Source: CALGFI01 sp963786805 (lineage in GTDB: Bacteria; Actinomycetota; UBA4738; HRBIN12). Taken from it: 64,000 nucleotides of DNA. The stretch lies in contig CAWBAK010000001.1 of NCBI GenBank assembly GCA_963786805.1, positions 124,001 through 188,000 of the forward strand. The letters are read 5' to 3'. The position numbers and the translations under genes were made by a program. Positions 33,327 through 42,180 of this stretch are shown here, piece by piece. Every line of letters starts with the position of its first letter. Within the stretch, counting starts at the first letter, position 1. Under the pieces are notes generated by a model. It was not told the DNA's origin. It made no database searches and saw only the letters and a program-made list of their open reading frames with translations.

Positions 33327-34280
33327 CTAATCCTCCACCCGGGGGAGTACCTCGCGAGCGAGCAGCTCGAGCATCTCGAGGTCGTCGAACAGCTCGTGGT
33401 TCAGGACGATCCGCTGGACGCCGGCGGCCGCGTACTCCGAGATCCGCTCGGCCGCCCGTTCGGGCGTTCCGACGATGCAGTCCTTCGCCAACTCCTCGAG
33501 AGCGTCATCGAACGGATCGGGATCCGGGTCGCGCAGCCGGGCGCGTTCGACGCGCGCGCGGAACTCGTCCTCGTCGGCACCGACGTACACCCACGTCATG
33601 AGCGAGGTCACGACCGTCGACTGGTCGCGGCCGGCGGCGTCCACCGCGTCCCGGACCCGGGTGATCCGCTCGGCGACCTCCTGCGGCGAACCGCCGACGG
33701 TGTTGAACTCGTCGGCCCAGCGAGCGACCAGCCGCGCGATGCGAGGACCGCCGTTGCCGCCGACGATGACCGGTGGATGCGGACGCTGCACCGGCTTGAA
33801 CAGGAACTCGCAATCGGCGAGCTCGTAGTGACGGCCGGCGAAGGAGAAGCGCTCGTTCGTCAGGAGCCCGTGCACGATCTCGAGCTGTTCCTCGAGCATC
33901 TGCATCCGCTCCGCGACCGGCGGGAATCCGAAGCCGTGGGTCCGGTGCTCCTCCTCCCACCAGCCCGCACCGAGGCCGAGGTCGACGCGTCCGGAGGAGA
34001 TGTGGTCGACCGTCGAGGCGAGCTTGGCGAGCACCGTCGGGTGCCGGAAGGTCACGGGGGAGACCAGGGTCCCGAGCCGGATCCGCTCGGTGCGGGCCGC
34101 GAGCGCCGCCAAGATCGCCCAGGCGTCGTTCGAGCCACGGCCGCGGGCGCCCACGACGGAGAGGTAGTGGTCGGACGTGAACAGGCCCTCGAACCCGAGG
34201 CGCTCGCAGGCGTCGGCGACGGCGAGCCAGTGCGGCCAGGTCACGCCCTCCTGACCCTCGAGCATCAGACTGGTTCGCAC
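33327..34280 (-). CDS. LLM-class F420-dependent oxidoreductase
   Basis: The 317-residue protein has the luciferase-like TIM barrel: GFEGLFTSDHYLSVVGA at the start, IRLGTLVSPVTFRHPTVLAK, DHISSGRVDLGLGAGWWEEE and HPPVIVGGNGGPRIARL. This pattern is that of the F420-dependent group common in Actinobacteria. The physiological substrate is not known. A GTG start at 34280 follows GAGGG. It diverges from a small gene at 34318; the -10 elements of the two overlap at 34306-34312. Confidence 0.8.
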   Translation of the reverse strand: MRTSLMLEGQEGVTWPHWLAVADACERLGFEGLFTSDHYLSVVGARGRGSNDAWAILAALAARTERIRLGTLVSPVTFRHPTVLAKLASTVDHISSGRVDLGLGAGWWEEEHRTHGFGFPPVAERMQMLEEQLEIVHGLLTNERFSFAGRHYELADCEFLFKPVQRPHPPVIVGGNGGPRIARLVARWADEFNTVGGSPQEVAERITRVRDAVDAAGRDQSTVVTSLMTWVYVGADEDEFRARVERARLRDPDPDPFDDALEELAKDCIVGTPERAAERISEYAAAGVQRIVLNHELFDDLEMLELLAREVLPRVED

Positions 34281-34305
34281 GTCGATCCCTCGTTCGGAGG
34301 GTGGC

Positions 34306-34312
34306 TACGATA
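34306..34312. promoter_or_regulatory. Overlapping divergent -10 elements
   Basis: TACGATA reads TACGAT on the plus strand (six bases before the GTG at 34318) and TATCGT on the minus strand (26 bases before the oxidoreductase start). Confidence 0.45.
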
Positions 34313-34317
34313 CGCGC

Positions 34318-34446
34318 GTGGAACGGCCCGGACCCGACGAGATCCGCCGCGCGGCCAAGGCCGTGTTCCTCGGCGTCGCCCTCGGCTTCGTGCTCCTGAT
34401 CGTCGGCCGCGGACGAACAGGAGTCCGAACCCGAGCGCCGGCCTGA
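34318..34446 (+). CDS. Small single-span membrane protein, 42 residues
   Basis: A GTG at 34318 opens a short frame: a charged start (MERPGPDEIRRAAK), one hydrophobic helix (AVFLGVALGFVLLIVG) and a basic end (RGRTGVRTRAPA). A TACGAT -10 lies six bases before the start, the same leaderless layout as several genes here. The stop is 4 bases from the 3' end of the convergent amidase gene. The function is unknown and the gene could be spurious. Confidence 0.5.
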   Translation: MERPGPDEIRRAAKAVFLGVALGFVLLIVGRGRTGVRTRAPA

Positions 34447-34449
34447 GCC

Positions 34450-35571
34450 CTACCCGGGCGCCGGGGCCGTGGCCTGTTGACCCGCCGTGAGGAATCGCTC
34501 CACGCCGGCTGCGATCGCGCGCGCCGCCTCTCCGGCGAACGCGGGGTCCAGGAGCCGCTTGGCCTCGTCCTCGTTCGTTGCGACGCCGAGCTCCACCTGA
34601 ACCGCGGGCATGCGTGTCTCGCGCAGGACGGTGATCGCGAGTGGCTTGACGCCACCCTCGGGCAGGCCGAGTTCGGCGAGCGCGGACGCGATCGCGGTGG
34701 CGAGGTGCAGACCCATGGGGGAGTGCGTCGAAGGGGTGCCGTAATAGCAACAGACGGTGCCGGCGGGAACGAGCCCTCCGTCGCCGACGTGGATCGAGAC
34801 ACAGACCGCGGCGTCGGCGCCGTTCGCGCGCCGAACCCGGTCCTCGACGTCCAGGTCCGCCTCGGCGCCGCGAAGCAGAAGCGGACGCGCGTCCCTTCGT
34901 TCGAGCTCCGCGGCGAGCTCGGCCGCGACCCGCGAAGCGAGCTCGGCCTCGACGATCCCGTATGCCTCGATCCCCGGTTCCGAGCTTCCGTGACCAGGAT
35001 CGATCGCGATCACGGAGCCGGCGAGCGATCCGCCCATCCGGCTCGCCGCTTCGGCCTCGCGCACGACGGCCCGGCTCGGGCCGCCCAGGGTCGGTCGCAT
35101 GCGCTCGAGCGATCGAACCGTATCGAGGCCGACGATCCCGTCGTCTTTCGCGGCGACGTTGCGTTGGTACTCACGCACCGCACGCGCCGTCCGCGATCCG
35201 AAGATCCCGTCCTCCTTGCCCGCGTCGAACCCGAGCGAATCGAGCATCCGCTGGAGCTCCCGGACGTCGTCGCCGCGGAACGCCGGCGAGCGCAGATACA
35301 GCGTGCGATCGCCGATCCGGTAGCCGGTCTCGACGAGCTGGCCCCACGTGTCCGGGCCGACCATCCCGTCGGGGGGAAGGCCCCGGCGCCGCTGGAACTC
35401 GCGAACGGCGGTCTCGGTGGAGGCCCCGAAGGTTCCGTCGAGCTCGTCGGGGTCGACGCGAAGGCCGGCGCCGAGCAGCCGATGCTGCACGTCGCGGACC
35501 GCCTCGCTCCGTGTGCCTCGCCGGATGAGTTCCACGGGGGGAGTTTCCGCGCCAGCGGACCGGAGCGGCAA
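34450..35571 (-). CDS. cwlM: N-acetylmuramoyl-L-alanine amidase-like protein, CwlM type
   Basis: Residues 15-150 are two peptidoglycan-binding type 1 repeats (VRDVQHRLLGAG, DGTFGASTETAVREFQRRRG; VRELQRMLDSLGF, DGIFGSRTARAVREYQRN). The rest is an Amidase_3 domain with zinc ligands in VIAIDPGHGSS, VEAELASRVA and VSIHVGDGG and the catalytic Glu in VQVELGVATN. There is no signal peptide, as for mycobacterial CwlM, which works in the cytoplasm as a regulator of MurA rather than as a wall hydrolase. The trxB-trxA-cwlM order is also that of Mycobacterium. I infer a regulatory role from this context; classical amidase activity remains possible, since all metal ligands are kept. Confidence 0.85.
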   Translation of the reverse strand: MPLRSAGAETPPVELIRRGTRSEAVRDVQHRLLGAGLRVDPDELDGTFGASTETAVREFQRRRGLPPDGMVGPDTWGQLVETGYRIGDRTLYLRSPAFRGDDVRELQRMLDSLGFDAGKEDGIFGSRTARAVREYQRNVAAKDDGIVGLDTVRSLERMRPTLGGPSRAVVREAEAASRMGGSLAGSVIAIDPGHGSSEPGIEAYGIVEAELASRVAAELAAELERRDARPLLLRGAEADLDVEDRVRRANGADAAVCVSIHVGDGGLVPAGTVCCYYGTPSTHSPMGLHLATAIASALAELGLPEGGVKPLAITVLRETRMPAVQVELGVATNEDEAKRLLDPAFAGEAARAIAAGVERFLTAGQQATAPAPG

Positions 35572-35592
35572 ACGACGAGCGCTCGGCTGGTT

Positions 35593-35943
35593 CTACGGCT
35601 CCGGAGCGGGCTCCGAGGCGGGGATGTGCGGGTCGATCTCTTTGAGCAGGGCGTCCTTGCCGCGCGCGCCCACCACCCGGGTGGCCTCGACCCCGGCCTT
35701 GAACAGCATCAGGGTCGGGATGCTCATCACACCGAAGCGACGCGTCATCTCCGGGTTCTCGTCGATGTTCAGCTTCGCGACCTGCAGGGTCTCGCCCTTG
35801 TCACGCCCGATCTCCTCGACGACGGGCGACACCATGTGGCAGGGCACGCACCACTCCGCCCAGAAGTCGACGAGCACCGGACGTTCCGCGTTCAGCACCC
35901 GCTCCTCGAAGTCCTGATCCGTCACGTTGCCGATCAACGCCAC
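35593..35943 (-). CDS. trxA: Thioredoxin
   Basis: The 116-residue protein has the thioredoxin fold with active site VDFWAEWCVPCHMVSPVV and cis-Pro SIPTLMLFKAG. The usual WCGPC is WCVPC here, which may shift the redox potential. A short Pro-rich tail ends the protein. It follows trxB on the same strand after 45 bases and should be reduced by it. Confidence 0.93.
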   Translation of the reverse strand: MALIGNVTDQDFEERVLNAERPVLVDFWAEWCVPCHMVSPVVEEIGRDKGETLQVAKLNIDENPEMTRRFGVMSIPTLMLFKAGVEATRVVGARGKDALLKEIDPHIPASEPAPEP

Positions 35944-35988
35944 GTGCCCGTCCTTTCGCTCGTCCGATGCTGCCGATCCGACGCCGTC

Positions 35989-36928
35989 TCAGCGTCCCGC
36001 GTGTGCTTCGTGCTCCAGGAACCGTTCGGCATCCATCGCCGACTTACACCCCTGACCTGCCGCGGTCACCGCCTGACGATAGATCGAGTCGGTGACGTCG
36101 CCGGCGGCGAACACGCCGGGGACGCTCGTCTTGGTCGTGGGCTCCTCGATCACGATGTAGCCGGTCGTTCGTCAGTTCGAGCTGTCCCTCGAAGAGCTGG
36201 GTGTTCGGCGTGTGCCCGATCGCCATGAAGACCCCGTCGGTGGCGAAGTCGGTGACGTCGCCCGAGCGCACGTTCCGCAGCTTCACGCCGGTCACGGCGT
36301 CGTCGCCCGTGACCTCGTCGACCTCGGTGTCCCAGATCACGTCGACCTTCGGGTTCGAGAGGGCGCGGTCCTGCATGATCTTCGAGGCGCGGAACTCGTC
36401 GCGGCGGTGGACGATGGAGACCTTCTTCGCGAACTTCGTGAGGAAGTTCGACTCCTCCATCGCGGTGTCGCCTCCGCCGACGACGACGAGGTCCCGGTCG
36501 CGGAAGAAGAAGCCGTCGCAGGTCGCACAGGCGCTGACGCCTCTGCCGCGGAGCCGCTCCTCGCCGGGGACGTCGAGCCATTTGGCCGTCGCGCCGGTCG
36601 CCACGATCACCGTTGCGGCCCGCCATTCCTGGTCGCCGGCCCACACGCGGAACGGCCGCTCGGACAGGTCCACCCGAGTGGCGGACTGGGCGACGATCTC
36701 GGCTTCGAACCGCGCCGCTTGCTTCTCCATGGCCTCCATCAGCTCGGGGCCCATGATCCCGTCGGGGAAGCCCGGATAGTTCTCGACGTCGGTGGTCAAC
36801 ATGAGCTGCCCACCGGCCTCCAGACCCTTCAGGACCAGCGGTTTCAGGTTCGCCCGGGCGGCATACAGCGCGGCCGTGTACCCGGCCGGGCCCGACCCCA
36901 GGATCACGACGTTGCGTTGTTCAGTCAT
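35989..36928 (-). CDS. trxB: Thioredoxin reductase, with one frameshift
   Basis: TrxB transfers electrons from NADPH through FAD to thioredoxin. The start ATG 36928 gives NVVILGSGPAGYTAALYAAR (FAD site), then the redox pair CATC in VSACATCDGFFFR and the NADPH site VVVGGGDTAMEES. Near 36163 the frame breaks after LELTND: one extra C converts GYIVIEEPTTK into another frame. The correct continuation (GVFAAGDVTDSIYRQAVTAA, FLEHEAHAGR) ends at 35989. Without the indel the length is 312 residues, normal for the family. I consider this a probable sequence error, because TrxB is generally needed. Confidence 0.9.
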
Positions 36929-36969
36929 CTCAGGCACTCCCACCGAGGATAACCGCAGCCTATTCCGGT

Positions 36970-38190
36970 CTACTCCCGGGCAAGGGCAGCGCGGCGAAGC
37001 TTGCCCGAGAACGTTCGCGGCAGCTCGTCCACCAGCACGAGCTCCCGCGGGACCTTGTGGCGCGCGATGCGGGCGGCAGCGAACGCCCTGAGCTCGTCCA
37101 GGGTCGGAGGCTCCGTCGGGTCGGCCGGAACGACGAAGGCGACCACCCGCTGCCCCCATTCGCGGTCCTGCCGTCCGCCGACGCCGACCTCGGCAACCTT
37201 CGGGTGCTCGCGAAGCGCCACCTCCACCTCGTGGGGCCAGACCTTCTCTCCACCGGTGTTGATGAGGTCGTCGATGCGGCCGACGACGTGCAGGCGTCCG
37301 GCGGAGTCGATCTCCCCGGCGTCGCCGGGCTTGAGCCACCCGTCCTCGGTGAACGCAGCAGCGGTGGCCGGATCGTCGAAGCGGTACCCGCGCATGAGCA
37401 TCGGACCTCGCAGCTCGATGCCGCCATCGGCGTTGATGCGCATCTCGACCCCGGGCAAGGCGCGCCCGTTGTACACGACCCCGCCGCAGCTCTCGGTGAG
37501 GCCATAGGTCTCGACCACCGGCGCGCCCACCCGAGCCGCGCGTGCACGGAGATCCGGGGTGAGGTGGGCGCCGCCGACCAGGATCCCGCGGAATCCGGTG
37601 AGGTCGATCTCGGCTTCAAGGAGACGGCCCAACATCGTCGGGACGATCGAGATGAAGGAGGCGTTCGCCTCGGCGCCGACCAGGCGGGGATCGAACGAAG
37701 GGTGCACGCTCACCGGAGCGTCCAGCAGGACGCCGCGCAACAGCACGAGCATCCCGCCGACGTGGGCCAGGGGAAGGCAGCAGATCCATCGGTCCCTCGG
37801 GGTGGCTTCGAGCGCGAACGCCGAGGCCGCCACGGCCGAGTCGATCGCTCTTCGTTCGAACTGCACGAGCTTCGGCGTCCCGGCCGTACCGGAGGTGTGA
37901 ACGACGAGCGCCACCCCGGGTTCGGCCGGGAGGCCGTCTTCCAACCGCCGTCCCGAACGCTCGCCCTCTGGATCCGAGATCAGCACCGTCGGTCGCGCGA
38001 GGTGCAGGAGCTCCCCGGCCTCCGCTCGGGGAAGACGCGGGTCGATCGGCAGGACGGCGGCGCCGGCCGCCCACACCTCTCGGACCAGGTCGAGCCAGCC
38101 GGGGCCGGGCGGGAGCGTGACGGCGACCAGGTCGTGCTCGGAGATGCCCGGGCGGGCACCGGTGTCGCTCGGGCTGAAGGTGCCTGCCAC
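36970..38190 (-). CDS. menE: o-Succinylbenzoate-CoA ligase
   Basis: MenE activates o-succinylbenzoate with CoA in menaquinone synthesis. The 406-residue protein is an ANL-superfamily ligase: phosphate loop VVHTSGTAGTPKLVQFE, LPLAHVGGMLVLLRG, ETYGLTESCGGVVYNG, GDAGEIDSAGRLHVVGRID and the C-terminal Lys region PRTFSGKLRRAAL. It is shorter than most ANL enzymes, as MenE often is. The GTG at 38190 has a TAGCCT -10 six to seven bases upstream, overlapping the promoter of the divergent menB gene. Confidence 0.9.
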   Translation of the reverse strand: MAGTFSPSDTGARPGISEHDLVAVTLPPGPGWLDLVREVWAAGAAVLPIDPRLPRAEAGELLHLARPTVLISDPEGERSGRRLEDGLPAEPGVALVVHTSGTAGTPKLVQFERRAIDSAVAASAFALEATPRDRWICCLPLAHVGGMLVLLRGVLLDAPVSVHPSFDPRLVGAEANASFISIVPTMLGRLLEAEIDLTGFRGILVGGAHLTPDLRARAARVGAPVVETYGLTESCGGVVYNGRALPGVEMRINADGGIELRGPMLMRGYRFDDPATAAAFTEDGWLKPGDAGEIDSAGRLHVVGRIDDLINTGGEKVWPHEVEVALREHPKVAEVGVGGRQDREWGQRVVAFVVPADPTEPPTLDELRAFAAARIARHKVPRELVLVDELPRTFSGKLRRAALARE

Positions 38191-38196
38191 ATCCGA

Positions 38197-38203
38197 TAGG
38201 CTA
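38197..38203. promoter_or_regulatory. Overlapping divergent -10 elements for menE and menB
   Basis: TAGGCTA reads TAGGCT on the plus strand and TAGCCT on the minus strand, within the palindrome GGCTAGCC. It would allow the two arms of the men cluster to be transcribed from one point. Confidence 0.45.
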
Positions 38204-38245
38204 GCCCAGACCCTGCGAGTGAACGCTCTAGGAGTGGATGGTCAC

Positions 38246-39070
38246 ATGGATCGGCAGGTGGATTGGCAGGTATCCGGCGAGTACACGGACATCCGCTACG
38301 AGACGGCCGAGGGGATCGCGAAGGTGACGATCGCCAGGCCCGAGGTTCGCAACGCCTTCCGACCGCTCACGGTCCGGGAGATGAGCCGGGCGTTCGCCGA
38401 GGCCCGTGACGATCCCGCCGTCGGCATCGTCATCCTGACCGGCGAGGGGCCGGACGCGTTCTGCAGCGGAGGCGACCAGAAGATCCGAGGCGACGACGGC
38501 TACGTGGATGAGCAGGGGACCGGCCGGCTGAACGTGCTCGACCTCCAGATCCAGATCCGACGGATGCCGAAGCCGGTCGTCGCGATGGTGGCCGGCTACG
38601 CGATCGGTGGCGGCCACGTGCTGCACGTGTGCTGCGATCTGACGATCGCGGCCGAGAACGCGCGGTTCGGCCAGACGGGACCGAAGGTCGGTTCGTTCGA
38701 CGGCGGCTACGGGATCAATCTGCTCGCGCGCCAGATCGGAGACAAGCGCGCGAAGGAGGTCTGGTTCCTCTGCCGTCAGTACGACGCCGAGACCGCCCTG
38801 CGTTGGGGTCTGGTGAACGCTGTGGTGCCGCTCGAGGACCTCGAGGCCGAGACCGTTCGGTGGTGTCGCGAGATGCTGCGGATGAGCCCGCTCGCCCTGC
38901 GGTTGCTGAAGTCCAGCCTTAACGCCGGCGTCGACGGGTTGGCGGGGGTCCAGCAACTCGCCGGGGACGCGACACTCCTCTATTACATGACGGAGGAGGC
39001 GCAGGAGGGCCGGAACGCGTTCGTCGAGAAGCGCGACCCGGACTTCGCGAGGTTCCCGAAACGGCCGTGA
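38246..39070 (+). CDS. menB: 1,4-Dihydroxy-2-naphthoyl-CoA synthase
   Basis: MenB closes the second ring of the naphthoquinone. The 274-residue crotonase-fold protein shows DAFCSGGDQKIRGDDGYVD, the MenB version of the oxyanion region, AGYAIGGGHVLHVCCDLTIA, and TGPKVGSFDGGYGINLLAR. ATG 38246 follows AGGAG at 38230-38234. The stop overlaps the menA start (GTGA). The gene belongs to the run menB-menA-menD. Confidence 0.95.
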   Translation: MDRQVDWQVSGEYTDIRYETAEGIAKVTIARPEVRNAFRPLTVREMSRAFAEARDDPAVGIVILTGEGPDAFCSGGDQKIRGDDGYVDEQGTGRLNVLDLQIQIRRMPKPVVAMVAGYAIGGGHVLHVCCDLTIAAENARFGQTGPKVGSFDGGYGINLLARQIGDKRAKEVWFLCRQYDAETALRWGLVNAVVPLEDLEAETVRWCREMLRMSPLALRLLKSSLNAGVDGLAGVQQLAGDATLLYYMTEEAQEGRNAFVEKRDPDFARFPKRP

Positions 39071-39957
39071 GCCGGCGGTCGGTCTGGTTCCACGGCGCGC
39101 GGCCCCGAACCCTGGGAGCGGGTGTCACGCCGGTCGTCGTCGGGACGGCCGCCGCCGGAACCGTCGAGCTCTGGCGTTTCGCCGCCGCGCTCATCGTCGC
39201 GGTGGCCCTCCAGGTCGGCGTGAACTACGCGAACGACGTCCACGACGCCGTCCGAGGGATCGACACGCCCGAACGACTCGGCCCGGCCCGGCTCACGGCG
39301 ACGGGGCTGGCATCTCCTCGGGCCGTCACCGTCGCGGCGCTGGCCTGCGTCCTGATCGCGGGGATCGCCGGGCTCGCGCTCGCGGTGGCGACCACGCTGT
39401 GGCTCGTTCCGCTCGGTGCTCTCGCGATGCTGGCGCTGTGGCTCTACAGCGGCGGGCCGAGGCCGTACGCGGAGCTCGGACTCGGCGAGCTGATGGTGTT
39501 CGCGTTCTTCGGCGTGATGGCGACGGCGGGCACCGCGTACGTGCAGGCCGAGACCGTCTCGAGCGCCGCCTGGTGGTCGAGCGCGTCGATGGGGTTCCTC
39601 GCCGTCGCGATCTTGGTCGCGAACAACCTGCGCGACATCCGGACGGACGAGGCGGCAGGCAAGAGAACGCTTGCGGTACGACTCGGCGACCGGCGGACGA
39701 GGGTCCTTTATCGCACCTGCGTCGCGGCCGCGTTCGCCGTGGTGGCCCTCGGAGTGGCGGTCGGGATGGCCGAAAGAGCGCGAGGGATGCCCGCGCCGGC
39801 TGCGCTGGCGCTGCTCGCGTCGGTCGTGGCGATCGGCCCGATCCGGAGCATCGCGACGGCGCAGGGTCGAGATCTGATCGCGGTGCTGGTCGGGACGGCG
39901 AGGCTCCAACTCGTGTTCGGCGCGCTTCTGGCGCTCGGCCTCTGGCGGGGTGCGTGA
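39067..39957 (+). CDS. menA: 1,4-Dihydroxy-2-naphthoate polyprenyltransferase
   Basis: MenA attaches the prenyl tail to DHNA in the membrane. The 296-residue protein has about eight membrane segments and the two Asp-rich motifs NYANDVHDAVRGID and NNLRDIRTDEAAGKRTLAVR. It begins with the family's WFHGARPRTL. It starts at GTG 39067, overlapping the stop of menB, and ends in a GTGA overlap with menD. Confidence 0.93.
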   Translation: MSRRSVWFHGARPRTLGAGVTPVVVGTAAAGTVELWRFAAALIVAVALQVGVNYANDVHDAVRGIDTPERLGPARLTATGLASPRAVTVAALACVLIAGIAGLALAVATTLWLVPLGALAMLALWLYSGGPRPYAELGLGELMVFAFFGVMATAGTAYVQAETVSSAAWWSSASMGFLAVAILVANNLRDIRTDEAAGKRTLAVRLGDRRTRVLYRTCVAAAFAVVALGVAVGMAERARGMPAPAALALLASVVAIGPIRSIATAQGRDLIAVLVGTARLQLVFGALLALGLWRGA

Positions 39958-41639
39958 GCGAGGCCGATCGGTCGTTCTCGGTCGCTTGGTGGGTGGTCGA
40001 CGACCTCGTGCGCTTCGGGATGGAGCACGCGTGCGTCTCGCCGGGGTCGCGTTCGACGCCGATCGCGCTCGCGCTGCGACGGCACCCGCATGTCGAGGTG
40101 CACGTCCATCTCGACGAGCGTGCCTCGGCGTTCTTCGCTCTCGGACTCGCGAAGGCGACGGGACGCCCCGTCGGGCTCGCGTGCACGAGCGGGACCGCGG
40201 TCGCGCAGCTCTTCCCCGCCGTCGTCGAGGCATCGATGTCGCGCACGGCGCTCGTGCTCCTCACCGCCGACCGCCCGCCCGAGCTCCGTGGCGTCGGCGC
40301 GAACCAGACGATCGATCAGCCCGGGATCTTCGGCGCGTACGTGCGCGCGAGCGTCGACGCTCCCGTCCCCGGCGACGAGCCCGACGAGGAGCGTTGGCAC
40401 GAGCTCGTGATCGAGGCGACGCGCGCCGCGATGGGACCGCCGCCGGGACCGATCCACCTGAACCTTCCGTTCCGCGAACCCCTCGTGCCGGGTGACGTCA
40501 CGCTCCCGGAGGCGAAGCCGTCCGGAACCGAGCACGCGATCGTCGTCGCTCCCGAGCCCGAAGAGGTCGAGGCGTTCCGCGAGGCGATCGCGTCGACGGA
40601 CCGCGGCGTGATCCTCGCCGGCTCGATGCGCGAGTCACCGGCGACGCTCGTCGAGCTGGCGCGCCGCTCGCGGTGGCCGCTCATCGCCGAGCCGACGTCG
40701 GGCCATCGTCGGCCGGGCGCGTTGCGCGCCGGTCAGTTCTTGCTCGCAGACGAGGCATTCGCGTCCTCGCACACCCCGGACATCGTGTTGCAATTCGGCG
40801 CGGCTCCGACGTCGCGCGCCGGGCTCGAGCTCGTCCGCCGAGCCGACACGCTGCTGATCGTCGACCAGGATCATCTCGTCGCCGACCCGCATCGGAAGGC
40901 GTCGCTCACGCTGCGGGTCGAGGCGGCGGTCCTCGAGCCCGAGCTCACCGCAGCGCTCGAGGTACGAGCCGAAACGGCGTGGTGGCACGCGTGGCTCGAC
41001 GCCGACGGATCGGCCCGTGCTGCCGTCGACGCCGAGCTCGATCGGTATGACCGGCCGTTCGAAGGCCGCGTGGCGCGCGACCTCGCGGCGTCGCTTCCCG
41101 ACGGCTCGACGCTCGTGGTCGGCTCGAGCATGCCGGTGCGCGATCTCGACGCGTACATGGCTCCACGGGAAGGGCTGGGCGTCCTCGCGAACCGCGGCGC
41201 CAGCGGCATCGACGGCTTCGTCTCCACCGCGCTCGGCGTTGCCGCCTCGGGAGCGCCGACCACGGCCTACTGCGGTGACCTCACGCTCCTCCACGACGTG
41301 GGCTCGTTGCTCTGGAGCGCGCGACGAGGACACGACGCCGTCTTCGTCGTTCCGAACAACGACGGCGGCGCGATCTTCTCGTTCCTGCCGCAGCGAGCGC
41401 TTCCCGAGCTCGAGGAGCTGTTCACGACACCGCACGGCCTGGACCTCGCCGCGATCTGCGCGGCCGCCGGAGCCGGTCATGCGCGTGTCGAGCGCGCAGC
41501 CGAGCTCGTGCCGGCGATCGAGGCGGCGCGAGCGGCCGGCGGCGTCCATGTCGTCGAGGTTCCGATCGACCGCGAGGAGAACGTGCGACGCCACGCGGAG
41601 GTCCACGCAGCCGTCGCGGACGCGGTGCGGGGACCGTAG
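39954..41639 (+). CDS. menD: SEPHCHC synthase MenD
   Basis: MenD joins isochorismate and 2-oxoglutarate using thiamine diphosphate. The 561-residue protein has the three ThDP-enzyme domains: VSPGSRSTPIALALR and ACTSGTAVAQLFPAVVEAS at the N-terminus, LTADRPPELRGVGANQTIDQ, and the C-terminal cofactor region NRGASGIDGFVSTALGVA and FVVPNNDGGAIFSFLPQ. GTG 39954 overlaps the menA stop. Its stop TAG is also part of the -10 (TAGCAT) used by the following gene. Confidence 0.95.
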   Translation: MSEADRSFSVAWWVVDDLVRFGMEHACVSPGSRSTPIALALRRHPHVEVHVHLDERASAFFALGLAKATGRPVGLACTSGTAVAQLFPAVVEASMSRTALVLLTADRPPELRGVGANQTIDQPGIFGAYVRASVDAPVPGDEPDEERWHELVIEATRAAMGPPPGPIHLNLPFREPLVPGDVTLPEAKPSGTEHAIVVAPEPEEVEAFREAIASTDRGVILAGSMRESPATLVELARRSRWPLIAEPTSGHRRPGALRAGQFLLADEAFASSHTPDIVLQFGAAPTSRAGLELVRRADTLLIVDQDHLVADPHRKASLTLRVEAAVLEPELTAALEVRAETAWWHAWLDADGSARAAVDAELDRYDRPFEGRVARDLAASLPDGSTLVVGSSMPVRDLDAYMAPREGLGVLANRGASGIDGFVSTALGVAASGAPTTAYCGDLTLLHDVGSLLWSARRGHDAVFVVPNNDGGAIFSFLPQRALPELEELFTTPHGLDLAAICAAAGAGHARVERAAELVPAIEAARAAGGVHVVEVPIDREENVRRHAEVHAAVADAVRGP

Positions 41640-41648
41640 CATCGGGCG

Positions 41649-42158
41649 GTGAAAGGGGACGCGGGCATCCTCGAGGTGGCGATGACGACGATCCGTCCCG
41701 CGAGCGTCCGGGACGCCGACCAGCTCGCGCGGCTTCGCTGGGACTTCCGGATCGAGGGCGGCACGCCGCAGTCGACGACGCTCGACGAGTTCGTGCAAGA
41801 GATGCGGGCCTTCGTCGGTGACCTCCTCGCTGAGGGAACGGCCTGGCGCGCGTGGGTGGCCGAGGACGCCGACCGGCTGGTCGGGTGCGTGTGGACCCAG
41901 GTCGTCGAGCGCGTTCCGCACCCCAACCTTCGTCGCGGTGAGCGACCGATCGTCTACGTGACGAACATGTACGTCGTGCCCGAGCTCAGGAACGGCGGGA
42001 TCGGTCGCGAGCTCCTCGATGCGGCCGTCGCCTACGCCCGTGAGCGCCGGGCGAGCGCGGCGATCCTGTGGCCGAGCTCGCGCTCGATCTCGTTCTACGA
42101 GCGAGCCGGCTTCGGGCACGAGGACGCGCCGCTCCTGCTGTCGCTCGAGGGCGACTAG
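41649..42158 (+). CDS. GNAT-family N-acetyltransferase
   Basis: The 169-residue protein is a GNAT fold: TTIRPASVRDADQLARLRWD, the beta strand VYVTNMYVVPELRNGGIGRE with the acetyl-CoA loop R-N-G-G-I-G-R-E, and SSRSISFYERAGFGHED at the end. The substrate is unknown. GTG 41649 is chosen because TAGCAT at 41637-41642 stands six bases before it; an ATG at 41682 is an alternative. It is convergent with menF. Confidence 0.8.
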   Translation: MKGDAGILEVAMTTIRPASVRDADQLARLRWDFRIEGGTPQSTTLDEFVQEMRAFVGDLLAEGTAWRAWVAEDADRLVGCVWTQVVERVPHPNLRRGERPIVYVTNMYVVPELRNGGIGRELLDAAVAYARERRASAAILWPSSRSISFYERAGFGHEDAPLLLSLEGD

Positions 42159-42180
42159 CTCGCGGCCGAAGCGTCGCAGA

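Noticed and set aside
36929..37339. N-terminal extension of trxB up to 37339
   Set aside because: The in-frame stretch is antisense-type low-complexity sequence inside menE; the FAD motif begins just after ATG 36928.
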